Positions 34,801-42,853 of a DNA stretch of 64,000 nucleotides are shown piece by piece. Source of the DNA: Verrucomicrobiia bacterium (GTDB taxonomy: Bacteria; Verrucomicrobiota; Verrucomicrobiia; Verrucomicrobiales; DEV007); NCBI GenBank assembly GCA_030427505.1, contig JAUICH010000017.1, forward strand, positions 1-64,000, read 5' to 3'. Made by a program: the position numbers and the translations under genes. How positions within the stretch are numbered: position 1 is the first letter of the stretch; each line of letters opens with the position of its first letter. Under the pieces are notes generated by a model, which searched no databases, was not told the DNA's origin, and saw only the letters and a program-made list of their open reading frames with translations.

Positions 34801-35633
34801 TTTGGGGGTGGATCGCCCGCCGCGAGTTTCGTTTCCCTCTTCTCCATCGAAAACCACGCCGCCCGGGCCATCTTCACCCACCGCGTCACCTGAGCGAACA
34901 GCCCCAGCACCACCCCGGCATCAAACTCCACCTCCTCCTCAAACAGATCCACCGCCAGTTCCACCGCTTCCGCGCCCTCGCCCGAGCTCAGGAACGCCGC
35001 CCGCACCGCCTCCGGCTCCGCGCTCTGCATCCAGGCCACCATCATCGCCTCCCTCACAAACCTCCCCAGCGGCAGCTCCATGATCTCCTTGTCCGAGCCC
35101 ACAACCAGCGTGAGCCGGAGCACCTCCCCCGCCCTCACAAAACTCCGATACGTGAAGTTCCGCAGCACGATTCCACCCGCCTGGATCTTGTCCGTTCCCT
35201 TCTCCTCAAACGCCGCCGCCAAGAGCTTCGCCCGTTCCTCCTCAGACGGCGCCCCCGCCCCGGCCACCTGGTCCCGCAGCATGAAGATCTCCAGCCAATC
35301 CTCCTTCACCTTCTGGATCTTCGGCATCACCGCGTCCATGAGGGCCAAATACTCATCCCCCTCCAGGTCGATCCCCTCCTCAAACAAATCCACCTCGCCC
35401 TCGATCGCTTCCCGGGCGCCCACGCCCGCCATCCCGGCGGAGGCAAACGCCGCCCGCACCGCTTCCTTGGGTGTGCTCAGCATCCACGCCACCGTGTTCA
35501 CCTCCCGGCACAGCTCCATCCGCCCCAGCGCCTCTACCTCCGCCTTGTTCCCGGCCACCACCACCAAGGCCAGATCCTCCAGGCACCTCACCACATCCCT
35601 CACTGAAAAGTTCCGAAATTCCATATCTCGCAT
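34794..35633 (-). CDS. Tail assembly chaperone (gpG-like), tandemly duplicated domain
   Basis: The 279-aa product contains two copies of the same domain, residues about 7-113 and 158-260. Aligned landmarks are RNF (7/158), VAWM (48/199), EAVRAAF (57/208) and VDLFEE (81/228). A helical linker joins them. The gene lies upstream of the tape measure and ends with a slippery CCCAAAC one codon before the TAA, so it is the G component of a G/GT pair. Typical gpG proteins have one such domain. The start lies within a GGGATACGGGATAC-type repeat; ATG 35624 is an alternative. Confidence 0.75.
   Translation of the reverse strand: MRDMEFRNFSVRDVVRCLEDLALVVVAGNKAEVEALGRMELCREVNTVAWMLSTPKEAVRAAFASAGMAGVGAREAIEGEVDLFEEGIDLEGDEYLALMDAVMPKIQKVKEDWLEIFMLRDQVAGAGAPSEEERAKLLAAAFEEKGTDKIQAGGIVLRNFTYRSFVRAGEVLRLTLVVGSDKEIMELPLGRFVREAMMVAWMQSAEPEAVRAAFLSSGEGAEAVELAVDLFEEEVEFDAGVVLGLFAQVTRWVKMARAAWFSMEKRETKLAAGDPPPNS
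34800..34806 (-). promoter_or_regulatory. Programmed -1 frameshift site CCCAAAC
   Basis: Read 34806 to 34800, the heptamer is C CCA AAC in the zero frame, an X-XXY-YYZ slippery sequence. It is followed by TCC TAA, so only one sense codon separates it from the stop. The -1 frame is open for 89 codons beyond. The context (upstream of the tape measure) is exactly where siphoviruses frameshift. Confidence 0.65.
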
Positions 35634-35643
35634 CCCGTTTCTT

Positions 35644-35679
35644 GTATCCCGTATCCCGCATCAGCGGCCCAAAGGCCGC
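35644..35679. repeat. 'GTATCCCGTATCCCGCATCA' intergenic repeat, copy 1
   Basis: The element contains two tandem gtatccc units and ends with gcggcccaaaggccgc, a 6-bp hairpin. A near-identical element lies at 36973-37017. Both are between tail genes. Confidence 0.7.
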
Positions 35680-35680
35680 T

Positions 35681-36475
35681 CTACGCCATCCCCCACTCCC
35701 GGAGTTTCTTGTCCCGTTCCTCCTTGGGCGTATCGATCGGCAGATACGCCCGCTTGCCTTTTACCCGGATCACCATGTGCCGCCTGAAAGGCTCTTGGTA
35801 AACCGGATGCGGCGCCTTGGCGCTCAGCTTGTAGCAAAGGCCCTTATACACGTCCCGCGTCTCCTCCAGCAGCGTCCGCATGGGTCCCCGCGGGAAGCCC
35901 TTGGCGAATTGCTCCACCTTCTCCAGCCTCACCACCGGAGACACCCCGTTGGCCAGCGAGAAAATCAGGCGATGGAACACCGCCTCCACCCGGTTTGGGT
36001 AATGCGCCGCCCACTCCGGGTTCCAGATCCGTTCCCAGAACTTCGCGAAGTAGAGCGATTTCCCGCCTACCTCCGGCACCACCTCCGGATCGAAACACCA
36101 CCGCACCGTCCGCCGGTTCTCCGTCTCCCCGTTAGCCGAGAGATGGCCGTGCCCCTGGCACGCCTCGCAATAGCCCATCTCCACCATTCCATCCGGTCCC
36201 GGTTCCACGCCCTCCGGGCTCGCGAATCCGCTCCCCTCGCACGCCTCACATTTCTTATCCGCCCGCGGCACCTCCTCCGTGGCGTCCAGAAACGCCGCCG
36301 TGATCTTCGGATTGCTGGCGCACGGTATCCGCGCCCACCGGTAGCCCGCCGCGATCGCACACGCCACCGCCAGCGTGAGCCGCGATTGCAACGGCGCCAC
36401 GTTCACGTCTTCCACTGGGAGAGACGTCTGTCCCTCCATCCGTTTGATCCCTGCTTTTGTTTCCGCCTCGCTCAT
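35681..36475 (-). CDS. Phage protein with paired CxxCxGxG zinc motifs
   Basis: From ATG 36475 the product is 264 aa. Residues about 75-115 hold CEACEGSG and CEACQGHGH, two DnaJ-type CxxCxGxG motifs about 20 residues apart that can form one zinc site. The remainder (VFHRLIFSLANGVSPVVRLE, EQFAKGFPRGPMRTLLEETR) is not assigned. It lies between tail-tube candidates and the chaperone. Confidence 0.5.
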   Translation of the reverse strand: MSEAETKAGIKRMEGQTSLPVEDVNVAPLQSRLTLAVACAIAAGYRWARIPCASNPKITAAFLDATEEVPRADKKCEACEGSGFASPEGVEPGPDGMVEMGYCEACQGHGHLSANGETENRRTVRWCFDPEVVPEVGGKSLYFAKFWERIWNPEWAAHYPNRVEAVFHRLIFSLANGVSPVVRLEKVEQFAKGFPRGPMRTLLEETRDVYKGLCYKLSAKAPHPVYQEPFRRHMVIRVKGKRAYLPIDTPKEERDKKLREWGMA

Positions 36476-36572
36476 ATCCCGGGCCACCCGTCAAACCTCT
36501 TCGCACCAAAAGAAAAGGGCGAGCCCCACCCTGCTCGCCCCCTTCCCTACCTATTTCAGCTAAACGAAAATC

Positions 36573-36920
36573 TTACGCCCCGTCCGCCGTCGCGTTCGGT
36601 GCATGGAGCCCGCTCGCACTCCAGGAGCTCTCCTCGCCCATGTTCTGGTTCTCCTCCGCCTCTTCCACCAGCGTAACGCCACCAGTGAGGCCATCGATCG
36701 TTGGCCCCGCGCTTCCTTCCACGAAATCCGCTGGCAGATCGCCCTTGCCTCTCACAGTGAACGGCCATTGCACCCCCGCCGCGTTGTTCCGTAAAAACGT
36801 CCCATCCGAATCCAGCACCGGAGAGCCCACCACGCCCAGCTCTTTCGCCAGACGAAACTCCTCCACCTCCGCGGTTTCGATCGCCCCAATGCCAAAAACT
36901 TCGAGAGAAAAACTGGCCAT
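36573..36920 (-). CDS. Small phage tail protein (tube-like candidate)
   Basis: The 115-aa product starts MASFSLEVFGIGAIETAEVE and has a beta-rich middle (WPFTVRGKGDLPADFVEG). It lies two genes upstream of the chaperone, where the major tail protein is expected. The small size is unusual for a tube protein, so this is only positional. Confidence 0.4.
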   Translation of the reverse strand: MASFSLEVFGIGAIETAEVEEFRLAKELGVVGSPVLDSDGTFLRNNAAGVQWPFTVRGKGDLPADFVEGSAGPTIDGLTGGVTLVEEAEENQNMGEESSWSASGLHAPNATADGA

Positions 36921-36972
36921 AAGAAAAAGCAGTCTAAGTAAAATTTTCCGTTCCCTCCGTGCTTCAAAAATC

Positions 36973-37017
36973 GTGTATCCCGTATCCTGAATCCCGCATC
37001 AGCGGCCCAAGGCCGCC
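36973..37017. repeat. 'GTATCCCGTATCC' intergenic repeat, copy 2
   Basis: The same word family as 35644-35679, with gtgtatcccgtatcctga, atcccgcatcagcggccc and a final ggccgcc. It fills the gap between genes at 37020 and 36920. Confidence 0.7.
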
Positions 37018-37019
37018 CA

Positions 37020-37337
37020 CTAAGCCGGATTCTCCCAGCCCATCGCCGTGATTTCGAAATCTGGATACTCCCCGTTCGCCATCTCCGTTCCCTCCGCTTT
37101 CGTGATCTTCATGGCGCCCTCCGTGAACGGACCTGGAGCCACACCTGCAAAGCCCGGATCGCCTTTCCCGCGGAGCACCACCTCCACCTCCTTCACCTTT
37201 CCTCCGCGGAGCCGCACAATCTCAGCATCCTCATCCCGCACAATGTGGCGCGTGACTCGCCGCGTCCGCCGCGATTCATTCACAAACGCCTCAGAGGGAG
37301 CGGAGACTCCGTAGGTATCGGTGATATTAAAACTCAT
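37020..37337 (-). CDS. Small phage tail protein
   Basis: The 105-aa product starts MSFNITDTYGVSAPSEAFVN and ends with a beta-rich part (FEITAMGWENPA). No family. It is in the tail-tube/connector interval between capsid and chaperone genes. Confidence 0.45.
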   Translation of the reverse strand: MSFNITDTYGVSAPSEAFVNESRRTRRVTRHIVRDEDAEIVRLRGGKVKEVEVVLRGKGDPGFAGVAPGPFTEGAMKITKAEGTEMANGEYPDFEITAMGWENPA

Positions 37338-37378
37338 AACCGGACAAGTAAGATCCTGATTTCAGTGGCGCCGCCTGG

Positions 37379-37633
37379 CTAGGCCTTTCCCTTTCCCTTG
37401 TCTCCACCCTCCGCCACAGCGGAGGGAACCACCGCGCCCGAGGCGTCCCACACCTCCAGGAGAGGCCGCTTTTTGCGCTCCGGCCATGCCCCGGATTTCT
37501 TGAGCTTCTCACACTCCGCCAGCCGCTCCTCCACCGGCCCCATCGCCACCACCGTTTTCACATTCCGCCGGTCCGGTGTCAGAGCCACAATCTGAGCAAG
37601 CGTTTCCATTACCCCGCCCGGCATGTCAATCAC
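37379..37633 (-). CDS. Small phage protein
   Basis: The 84-aa product starts with GTG 37633, coupled to the upstream stop (GTGA); ATG 37624 or 37609 are alternatives. It has a Lys-rich end (AEGGDKGKGKA) and a segment VVAMGPVEERLAECEKLKKS. Unknown. Confidence 0.45.
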   Translation of the reverse strand: MIDMPGGVMETLAQIVALTPDRRNVKTVVAMGPVEERLAECEKLKKSGAWPERKKRPLLEVWDASGAVVPSAVAEGGDKGKGKA

Positions 37634-38016
37634 CCCAAAATCTCCGCCACCCGCGCCTCACTCAAAATCTCCGCCGCCTCCAGCGCCGCAAGGCCTCCCG
37701 TTACCCTCACGTCATCGCTCCACACCTGACCCCGCCACATCGCCAGCCTCGAACGCGCCACGATGATTTCCGGCGCCGAGCTCGTCTGAATCGCCAGCGC
37801 TTCCGCGTCCGTAAACTCCTCCCAAAAATCCTGAACCGAAGGCCAGACCTTACGGGCCATTTCTTCCTCAATCGCAGCCTGGTGAGCAATCGCCGCTTCC
37901 TTCCATTCTGCAATCTTTGCCTCATACTCCGGATCGCCGGACGTATAGGTCTGCCCGTCTATCCGCGTGAACGGATTTTCCTCCCTCAGTTGCGCTTCTA
38001 TCTGTTCCGGCGTCAT
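37630..38016 (-). CDS. Phage protein, unknown (structural neighbourhood)
   Basis: The 128-aa product starts MTPEQIEAQLREENPFTRID and is largely helical (EYEAKIAEWKEAAIAHQAAI). The opening resembles fibre-associated small proteins, but no family is assigned. It sits 3 bases after the 264-aa putative fibre gene. Confidence 0.45.
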   Translation of the reverse strand: MTPEQIEAQLREENPFTRIDGQTYTSGDPEYEAKIAEWKEAAIAHQAAIEEEMARKVWPSVQDFWEEFTDAEALAIQTSSAPEIIVARSRLAMWRGQVWSDDVRVTGGLAALEAAEILSEARVAEILG

Positions 38017-38019
38017 CGA

Positions 38020-38814
38020 TCAACTTGGTTTCGTTAGGCCATAGACATCAATGGTCCCGGCTTCCAGATTTCCGATATAGGCCGTCAAGTAGAGCCCCGT
38101 CATCGCTTGCCCCGCGCTTCCAACCAGATACCCCCCACCCTGCAACATCTGCACCGCGCCGGAAGAATGGTGAGCCTGGCCGTGAATGTGAAACCGTTTA
38201 ATACCCGGAATACGGGGAGCCAGATCGATAATGAACTCTGATTCCTCCCCCGTATCACTTCCCAAGGCGGAGTTAAAAAGACAATGCCCGGCTGATAGTC
38301 CCCAATAGTTGGTGGCCGGAGCGCCCCCGGCATTGTTAACATAGGCCAACGCCCCCTTATAGTCCGCCCCAGCGGGCGTGACAATCCCGCTTGAGTCCCG
38401 GTATCTCCATCGGAAATCTGAAGTGTCCGAAGCCGGAATCAATCCACGGATGCGAATCTGATACCAGTCATACGTGTCCGTGAAAATGTCGGCAAGATCC
38501 GCCGCCGCGTCTCCGTTGGTGATCTCGTGTCTAGCAATCGGCACCCAGGCGCCACCACCGCCGCCGCCCGTGTATTCCTCCCACTCCAGAGCAATCCCGC
38601 TACTCGAAATCTTCAGCAAGTAAAGCTTGCCCTCTTCCCCCTCTCCGAGCGCCGGAGGGTTCGGCACGCTCACCTCATGCAAAGGATACGGGTCCGTTTT
38701 ACCCGCCAGATAGAGCCGGAAAAGAGACGTGCCCGCGATCTTCGCCGCATACACCCCCCCATCCACCGGAGTCCCCGGCGTGCCCACCACCTTTTGCCAA
38801 AGCCGTTTGATCAT
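38020..38814 (-). CDS. Putative tail fibre/spike protein
   Basis: The 264-aa product has a Gly-rich hinge (TGGGGGGAWVPIA) and a beta-rich C-terminal domain with YDWYQIRIRGLIPASDTSDF, HIHGQAHHSSGA and YLTAYIGNLEAG, like carbohydrate-binding fibre tips. The start of the protein (VVGTPGTPVDGGVYAAKI) resembles phage fibre N-termini. It overlaps the upstream gene by 4 bases. Confidence 0.5.
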   Translation of the reverse strand: MIKRLWQKVVGTPGTPVDGGVYAAKIAGTSLFRLYLAGKTDPYPLHEVSVPNPPALGEGEEGKLYLLKISSSGIALEWEEYTGGGGGGAWVPIARHEITNGDAAADLADIFTDTYDWYQIRIRGLIPASDTSDFRWRYRDSSGIVTPAGADYKGALAYVNNAGGAPATNYWGLSAGHCLFNSALGSDTGEESEFIIDLAPRIPGIKRFHIHGQAHHSSGAVQMLQGGGYLVGSAGQAMTGLYLTAYIGNLEAGTIDVYGLTKPS

Positions 38815-38999
38815 CCGCGATTCCGGCGCCGCGCCCGGTTAGTTGTAAAAGTTTCCCAATGTTTGACCTCAGCCTTGCGCCTCTCTCGCCTCCGTAATTC
38901 CTCTCGATACTCAGCCGGACAATCTGGATCGGTTTGGAGAATTTCCCGGAGATCCTGGTCAGAGCATTTTCTCATCACCTCGAAAAGCTCCCGATCCAT
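38811..38999 (-). CDS. Small basic phage protein
   Basis: The 62-aa product is highly charged (AEYREELRRRERRKAEVKHW). The start codon directly follows the GGGGAGACAAGGAGACGGGG repeat at 39003-39033, which seems to provide the ribosome site. Function unknown. Confidence 0.45.
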   Translation of the reverse strand: MDRELFEVMRKCSDQDLREILQTDPDCPAEYREELRRRERRKAEVKHWETFTTNRARRRNRG

Positions 39000-39002
39000 T
39001 GC

Positions 39003-39033
39003 CTTGTCTCCCCGTCTCCTTGTCTCCCCATCT
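39003..39033 (-). repeat. 'GGGGAGACAAGGAGAC' intergenic repeat, copy 1
   Basis: On the minus strand GGGGAGACAAGGAGACGGGG is followed by AGACAAGG. It abuts the start codon of the 62-aa gene. A second copy lies at 48001-48044. Confidence 0.7.
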
Positions 39034-39059
39034 GGCGGGAACCGCCGCCGGGCTACCGG

Positions 39060-39539
39060 CTACCAATCCGCCGTCTCAAACCGCACCACCGGCTCGGAGT
39101 CATATGTGAGATCTCCGTCTCCGTCCTCCCCGACCTTGTCCAGTTGCGTGAGGTTCGAGTGCGAGTGGCCGGAAATGTCCATCGCCTCCGCCTCCGCCAG
39201 CTTGTGCCACGTGTCCCCAGTCTCCTGGTAGAGATACAGCGCCGCCCCACTGGTCACCGTGCCATCGTCGGAGGCATCCAGCACCCACACCGTGAGATTC
39301 TTCGCCGGGCTCAGCGCATCCCGCGCCGTGATGTCCGCCACCACCACCGTTTCATCATGATCCGCCAGCGCCGCCGCGATCTTGGCCTCAATCATCGCGG
39401 AGTTCCCCACCTGCTTCGCCGTCCCTGAGCTATCCGTGACATACGTTTCCGCGATCCCCGAGTTGGCCACGAAATACACCGCGTCCGCCACCGGCGACCC
39501 CGGTAGCGCGTTCACCTTATAAAACGAAAGTTTCGCCAT
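39060..39539 (-). CDS. Putative tail fibre-type protein
   Basis: The 159-aa product starts MAKLSFYKVNALPGSPVADA and has FVANSGIAETYVTDSSGTAK, LYLYQETGDTWHKLAEAEA and GHSHSNLTQLD, then GDGDLTYD. Such short-repeat sequences are typical of phage fibre and adaptor proteins. It lies between the head-completion and tail genes. Confidence 0.6.
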   Translation of the reverse strand: MAKLSFYKVNALPGSPVADAVYFVANSGIAETYVTDSSGTAKQVGNSAMIEAKIAAALADHDETVVVADITARDALSPAKNLTVWVLDASDDGTVTSGAALYLYQETGDTWHKLAEAEAMDISGHSHSNLTQLDKVGEDGDGDLTYDSEPVVRFETADW

Positions 39540-39609
39540 ACCTCAAAGCTCCCCGTCAAAATAATATCTCAGTTCCCTCCCTTTCCTCCTGTTCGGAAAA
39601 ATCCAGGCC

Positions 39610-40116
39610 CTACCACTCCGCCCCATCCCAATCATCCCCAGGAGTGAGATCGCCCGAGCCCGAGCCCGTCCCGCCACCACGGAGCCCCAGCCTCACCGGA
39701 ATCACCTCCCGGAAAAAACGCTCGTCCTCATCCTGCTCTAAGTCCCCCACCCAAAAGCCACTCACCGGATACCCCGTCACGCCCTCCACCGTGCTCCCCA
39801 GGAGATCCAGGTTTGCCTCATCAAAGAGCCCCACCCGTTCCTCCGCCGGGTTGCCCACCACCGCCTCCACCGCCGCTAGATGCGTGACGATCCCCTTGGC
39901 TCGCGGCGTCCTAACCAACACCTCAAAATCCGCGTAATAGATCGAGCCCACCACGTGCGGGACCGTCTTGCAAAAGAGGATCAGCACCGGCTCAGCGCTC
40001 GGCAGCGTGTCCCCCGTCGTGCCCTCCCGCACCGTCAGTTCCACCACCGGGTCCAGCCCCGCGAAACACGCCTCCGCATACGCCCGGAGCCCCTTCTCTA
40101 TCAGTGGCCGGTTCAT
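39610..40116 (-). CDS. Head-tail connector-region protein
   Basis: ATG 40116 overlaps the upstream stop (ATGA) and gives 168 aa. The acidic C-terminus is Gly-rich (GGGTGSGSGDLTPGDDWDG). The region EPVLILFCKTVPHVVGSIYY is beta-like. By position (two genes after the small head proteins) it could be a tail terminator or completion protein. Confidence 0.45.
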   Translation of the reverse strand: MNRPLIEKGLRAYAEACFAGLDPVVELTVREGTTGDTLPSAEPVLILFCKTVPHVVGSIYYADFEVLVRTPRAKGIVTHLAAVEAVVGNPAEERVGLFDEANLDLLGSTVEGVTGYPVSGFWVGDLEQDEDERFFREVIPVRLGLRGGGTGSGSGDLTPGDDWDGAEW

Positions 40117-40442
40117 GATGATGACTTCACAAAGCTCGCCATCTCCCACCAGTTCCGCCCCTCCGGCTCCAGAGCCGAGACCGTCACGTTATCCCACCGC
40201 CGCCCATCCTCACATCCCACACACCGCTCCACCTGGAAGAACCGAATAAACGTCACCCCCTCCGTGGGTCCGCTCCGCCGCGTGAAATGCACCGCGAACA
40301 CAATCAACCACTCCGCCGCCCGCGTGCCCAAGTCGTCCGCCGTCCAATCATACACCCCCTTGTCCACCGAACGCGAAAGATGCCGCCCCAGCGCCTCAAA
40401 CGCCACCCGGCCCGCCAAAAATCGATCCACCGTTTCCGCCAT
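40113..40442 (-). CDS. Head-tail connector-region protein
   Basis: The 109-aa product (DRFLAGRVAFEALGRHLSRS, FIRFFQVERCVGCEDG) is coupled to the next gene by an ATGA overlap. No family is recognised; head completion is inferred from gene order. Confidence 0.45.
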   Translation of the reverse strand: MAETVDRFLAGRVAFEALGRHLSRSVDKGVYDWTADDLGTRAAEWLIVFAVHFTRRSGPTEGVTFIRFFQVERCVGCEDGRRWDNVTVSALEPEGRNWWEMASFVKSSS

Positions 40443-40467
40443 ACCCCGGCGCTTACGTCAAACCCAG

Positions 40468-40497
40468 CTCTTGCGCCTTTTGCGCCTTTTTGCGGCT
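40468..40497 (+). repeat. 'CTCTTGCGCCTTTTGCGCC' intergenic repeat
   Basis: Three TTGCGCC/TTGCGG words in tandem between the genes at 40442 and 40502. Related copies lie at 41293-41321, 41785-41815 and, inverted, in the host at 6788-6820. Confidence 0.65.
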
Positions 40498-40501
40498 ATT
40501 C

Positions 40502-40828
40502 CTATCCCGGCGACTGCATCCCCCTCACCAGCCAGTTCTCCGCATCCTCACCCGTTACCTCCGTGATCTCAAAAACCTCTCCCGTCAGATCGTCCACCAT
40601 CTCCGCCCGGAGCCCCGGCGCCGCGGCCATCACCTCCTTGGAGATCCAGGCCGTGAGCGCCCGCACCCGGGCATCCCCGCCCGTCTCCCCGTGCACCGTA
40701 GCCATGTCCCGATACACCGCGCACGCCACCGCCTCACCGCCCCCTATCGAGACCGAGCCCGGAAAAGCCAAAGCGAGCCCACAATGAGCTCGCTTCTGCG
40801 CTGCTTTAAGCTGTGCTTGAGAAGGCAC
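40502..40828 (-). CDS. Small phage head-region protein
   Basis: The 108-aa product starts MPSQAQLKAAQKRAHCGLAL and ends WLVRGMQSPG. It is in the head-completion interval, 3 bases after the upstream gene stop. Unknown. Confidence 0.45.
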   Translation of the reverse strand: MPSQAQLKAAQKRAHCGLALAFPGSVSIGGGEAVACAVYRDMATVHGETGGDARVRALTAWISKEVMAAAPGLRAEMVDDLTGEVFEITEVTGEDAENWLVRGMQSPG

Positions 40829-40831
40829 CGG

Positions 40832-41254
40832 TTATTCCTTGGCCGCTTCCTTTTCCTTGGCCGCTTCCTTCGAATTCTTCGGCACCTGCGGCACTTTCAG
40901 TTCCTTCTCCGGAGTCTTGGGCTCCTTAGAGCCCTCCGGCTCCTTGTCTCCGCCTCCCCCAGTCTCCTTGTCTGGCGAAACCGGTTCCTTGCTCTCCGGC
41001 CCACCCTCCGGCTTTTCAGCCCCCGGCCCGGCAGCCCCCTCCGCCTCAATCTCCGCGTCATACACCCGCGAGTGCACCACCACGGGATCGCGCACCACCA
41101 CCACCCGGCGAATCGTCTTATCCGTGGCCCGCGCTCCGTCCGCCACCGTGCCCGCCTTCTGCGGATCTTTGCCGTGATGCACCAAACGGAACCCCCCGTT
41201 CACGTCCTCCACGATCACAAAACACCCCGCCAATCGATCTTTACCGTCCAACAT
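40832..41254 (-). CDS. Phage head-region protein with Lys/Glu/Pro tail
   Basis: Of 140 residues the first 70 are folded-looking (FVIVEDVNGGFRLVHHGKDP, RVVVVRDPVVVHSRVYDAEI). The second half is low complexity (PKTPEKELKVPQVPKNSKEA). No family. Confidence 0.45.
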   Translation of the reverse strand: MLDGKDRLAGCFVIVEDVNGGFRLVHHGKDPQKAGTVADGARATDKTIRRVVVVRDPVVVHSRVYDAEIEAEGAAGPGAEKPEGGPESKEPVSPDKETGGGGDKEPEGSKEPKTPEKELKVPQVPKNSKEAAKEKEAAKE

Positions 41255-41292
41255 AAGAAAAATCCTCCCTATCAGTTATCTGCGGTTCAAAA

Positions 41293-41321
41293 CCTTTGCG
41301 CCTCTTGCGCCTTTTCGCGGC
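41293..41321 (+). repeat. 'CCTTTGCGCCTCTTGCGCC' intergenic repeat
   Basis: Between genes 41254 and 41330, preceded by atctgcggttcaaaa, which resembles the end of the ACAGAG family. It matches copies at 40468 and 41785. Confidence 0.65.
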
Positions 41322-41329
41322 AATTCCCC

Positions 41330-41740
41330 CTAGTGATACTGATTCACCGTTACCACCTTCCCGGAGATGTTCCCGGCCGCGGAGTTCGTCACCCGGAACC
41401 GCAGATACCGCGGCAGATCCGACGGCGGACGCCACCGGACCGATGCCCCAGACGCCCCGGCGCCACCCGCGCCCGTTAACACCAACAACCGGTCCGCGAT
41501 CACCGCCGTGGGAGTGTCGGTCTCACCCGCGCACGCCGCCACGATCAGCGTGGCCGCGTCTCCCAGTTCCCCCGTGGTCACCGTGGGGAGGGTGATTTGA
41601 TATTCCACGCTTTCCGGAAACTGCGCGTCCGCGTTCCTCGCGCCCGTGTCGATCGCGTCCGTGTAGATCGCCGCCGCCCCGTTCGGGAGCGCCTTCGTTA
41701 CCGGCGAAACCGCCGCGTCTTCAATCCGTCTGCCGCTCAT
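41330..41740 (-). CDS. Bbp16-like capsid cement/decoration protein
   Basis: The 136-aa product has AIYTDAIDTGARNADAQFPE, TLIVAACAGETDTPTAVIAD and a C-terminal LPRYLRFRVTNSAAGNISGK, the pattern of small beta-sandwich cement proteins of the Bbp16 type. It directly follows the major capsid gene in transcription order, as such proteins usually do. Confidence 0.6.
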   Translation of the reverse strand: MSGRRIEDAAVSPVTKALPNGAAAIYTDAIDTGARNADAQFPESVEYQITLPTVTTGELGDAATLIVAACAGETDTPTAVIADRLLVLTGAGGAGASGASVRWRPPSDLPRYLRFRVTNSAAGNISGKVVTVNQYH

Positions 41741-41784
41741 GATGATTAGAGAACTGAGTTACTTGTGTGATCCGTGGTAAAAAA

Positions 41785-41815
41785 ACTTTTGCGTCTCTTG
41801 CGCCTTTTTGCGGCT
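41785..41815 (+). repeat. 'ACTTTTGCGTCTCTTGCGCC' intergenic repeat
   Basis: It fills the gap between the capsid gene (stop 41821) and the cement gene (start 41740). It is preceded by gtgatccgtggtaaaa, again like the ACGGATGG/ACAGAG families. Confidence 0.65.
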
Positions 41816-41820
41816 AACCG

Positions 41821-42765
41821 TTACAGCGCCGCCTCATCATTCGCGATGGAGTCCGTGTAGATGATCGGGATACCCGCCAGACTCGACGGCTCCGGCGCGT
41901 AGGCCGCGTGTCCGCCGCCGTCCGCCGCCACCGCGCCAATCGCGCTCCGGCTCTCCTGGAGCGTGAGCCCCGCGTGAGAGGAGTTCATCAGCCACCGCAG
42001 ACTCCCCGAGTTGCGCATGAACACCGGGAACTTGGCCTTCAGTTCCGCCCCCAGCTTATCCGTGAGCGGCTTGCTCGCCGCCCGGTCGATCGAGTGGATG
42101 CGCCCCAGCGCCCGCGTGTGATTCATCGCCAGCCCCAGCCAGCCGCGGAGGTTGTTCACGTGCGCCATCATCTTCTTGCCGTTCCCATCCGTGATTTGCT
42201 GCGTCGGCCACCGGCCCGTGTGCGTCAGCCCCGGCAGCATCCCGCCGCCCGGAACCAGCTCCACCCCCTGGTGGTCGAACCACACCAGCCACGCGCTCGT
42301 GCAGTCGTTACCGTCCCCGCCGGCATCCACCACCATCCCGGAGTCCACCATGGCCGAGAACCCAATGAAGCCCTTCGCGTCCGCCGTCGTGCCGTAGTAA
42401 ATCTGCTGGCCGATATTCAGCCCCATTTGCATCAGAGCGCCGCTCGTTTCCTGCGTCAGCAGGTCCCCCAGAGACCCATCATCCGCCGAGGCCTTCGCCT
42501 CATCCAGCTCCAGTTGGTAGTCCAGGAAAAAGCATTGGGCCACGAACTGCTCATACGTGCTGGAGCCCGGCGTGGCCCCCTCGCCCGGGTTGCGGAATCC
42601 GCCTTGCGGCAGACTCAGCCGCCGCGTGGCCTTATACGTCGTGCCCGCCAGCGGGTTCCGCATCGGAAACACCGTCAGTTCCGGCGCGTAGTCCACCACC
42701 TCCTCCACCAGCCCAATCGTGGTGTCGGAGTTGGTCCGCTTGGCAATGTCCAGCATCGTGATCAT
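41821..42765 (-). CDS. Major capsid protein
   Basis: The 314-aa product has the profile of a siphovirus capsid protein: a helical start (MLDIAKRTNSDTTIGLVEEV), TTYKATRRLSLPQGGFRNPG, FLDYQLELDEAKASADDG, LGDLLTQETSGALMQMGLNI, and a C-terminal strand region ending AGIPIIYTDSIAND. It follows a scaffold-like gene and precedes a cement gene. No separate prodomain is seen. ATG 42756 is an alternative start. Confidence 0.85.
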   Translation of the reverse strand: MITMLDIAKRTNSDTTIGLVEEVVDYAPELTVFPMRNPLAGTTYKATRRLSLPQGGFRNPGEGATPGSSTYEQFVAQCFFLDYQLELDEAKASADDGSLGDLLTQETSGALMQMGLNIGQQIYYGTTADAKGFIGFSAMVDSGMVVDAGGDGNDCTSAWLVWFDHQGVELVPGGGMLPGLTHTGRWPTQQITDGNGKKMMAHVNNLRGWLGLAMNHTRALGRIHSIDRAASKPLTDKLGAELKAKFPVFMRNSGSLRWLMNSSHAGLTLQESRSAIGAVAADGGGHAAYAPEPSSLAGIPIIYTDSIANDEAAL

Positions 42766-42853
42766 GGCGAAAAAATAAAATAGAGTTCAGTGGTAAAATC
42801 GTCCGTAGTGTTAACCCGGGTCAGAGTGTCAAACCCTCTCTCTGTGGTTTCCC

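Noticed and set aside
38020-39539. Diversity-generating retroelement target near fibre genes
   Set aside because: No reverse transcriptase and no template/variable repeat pair seen.
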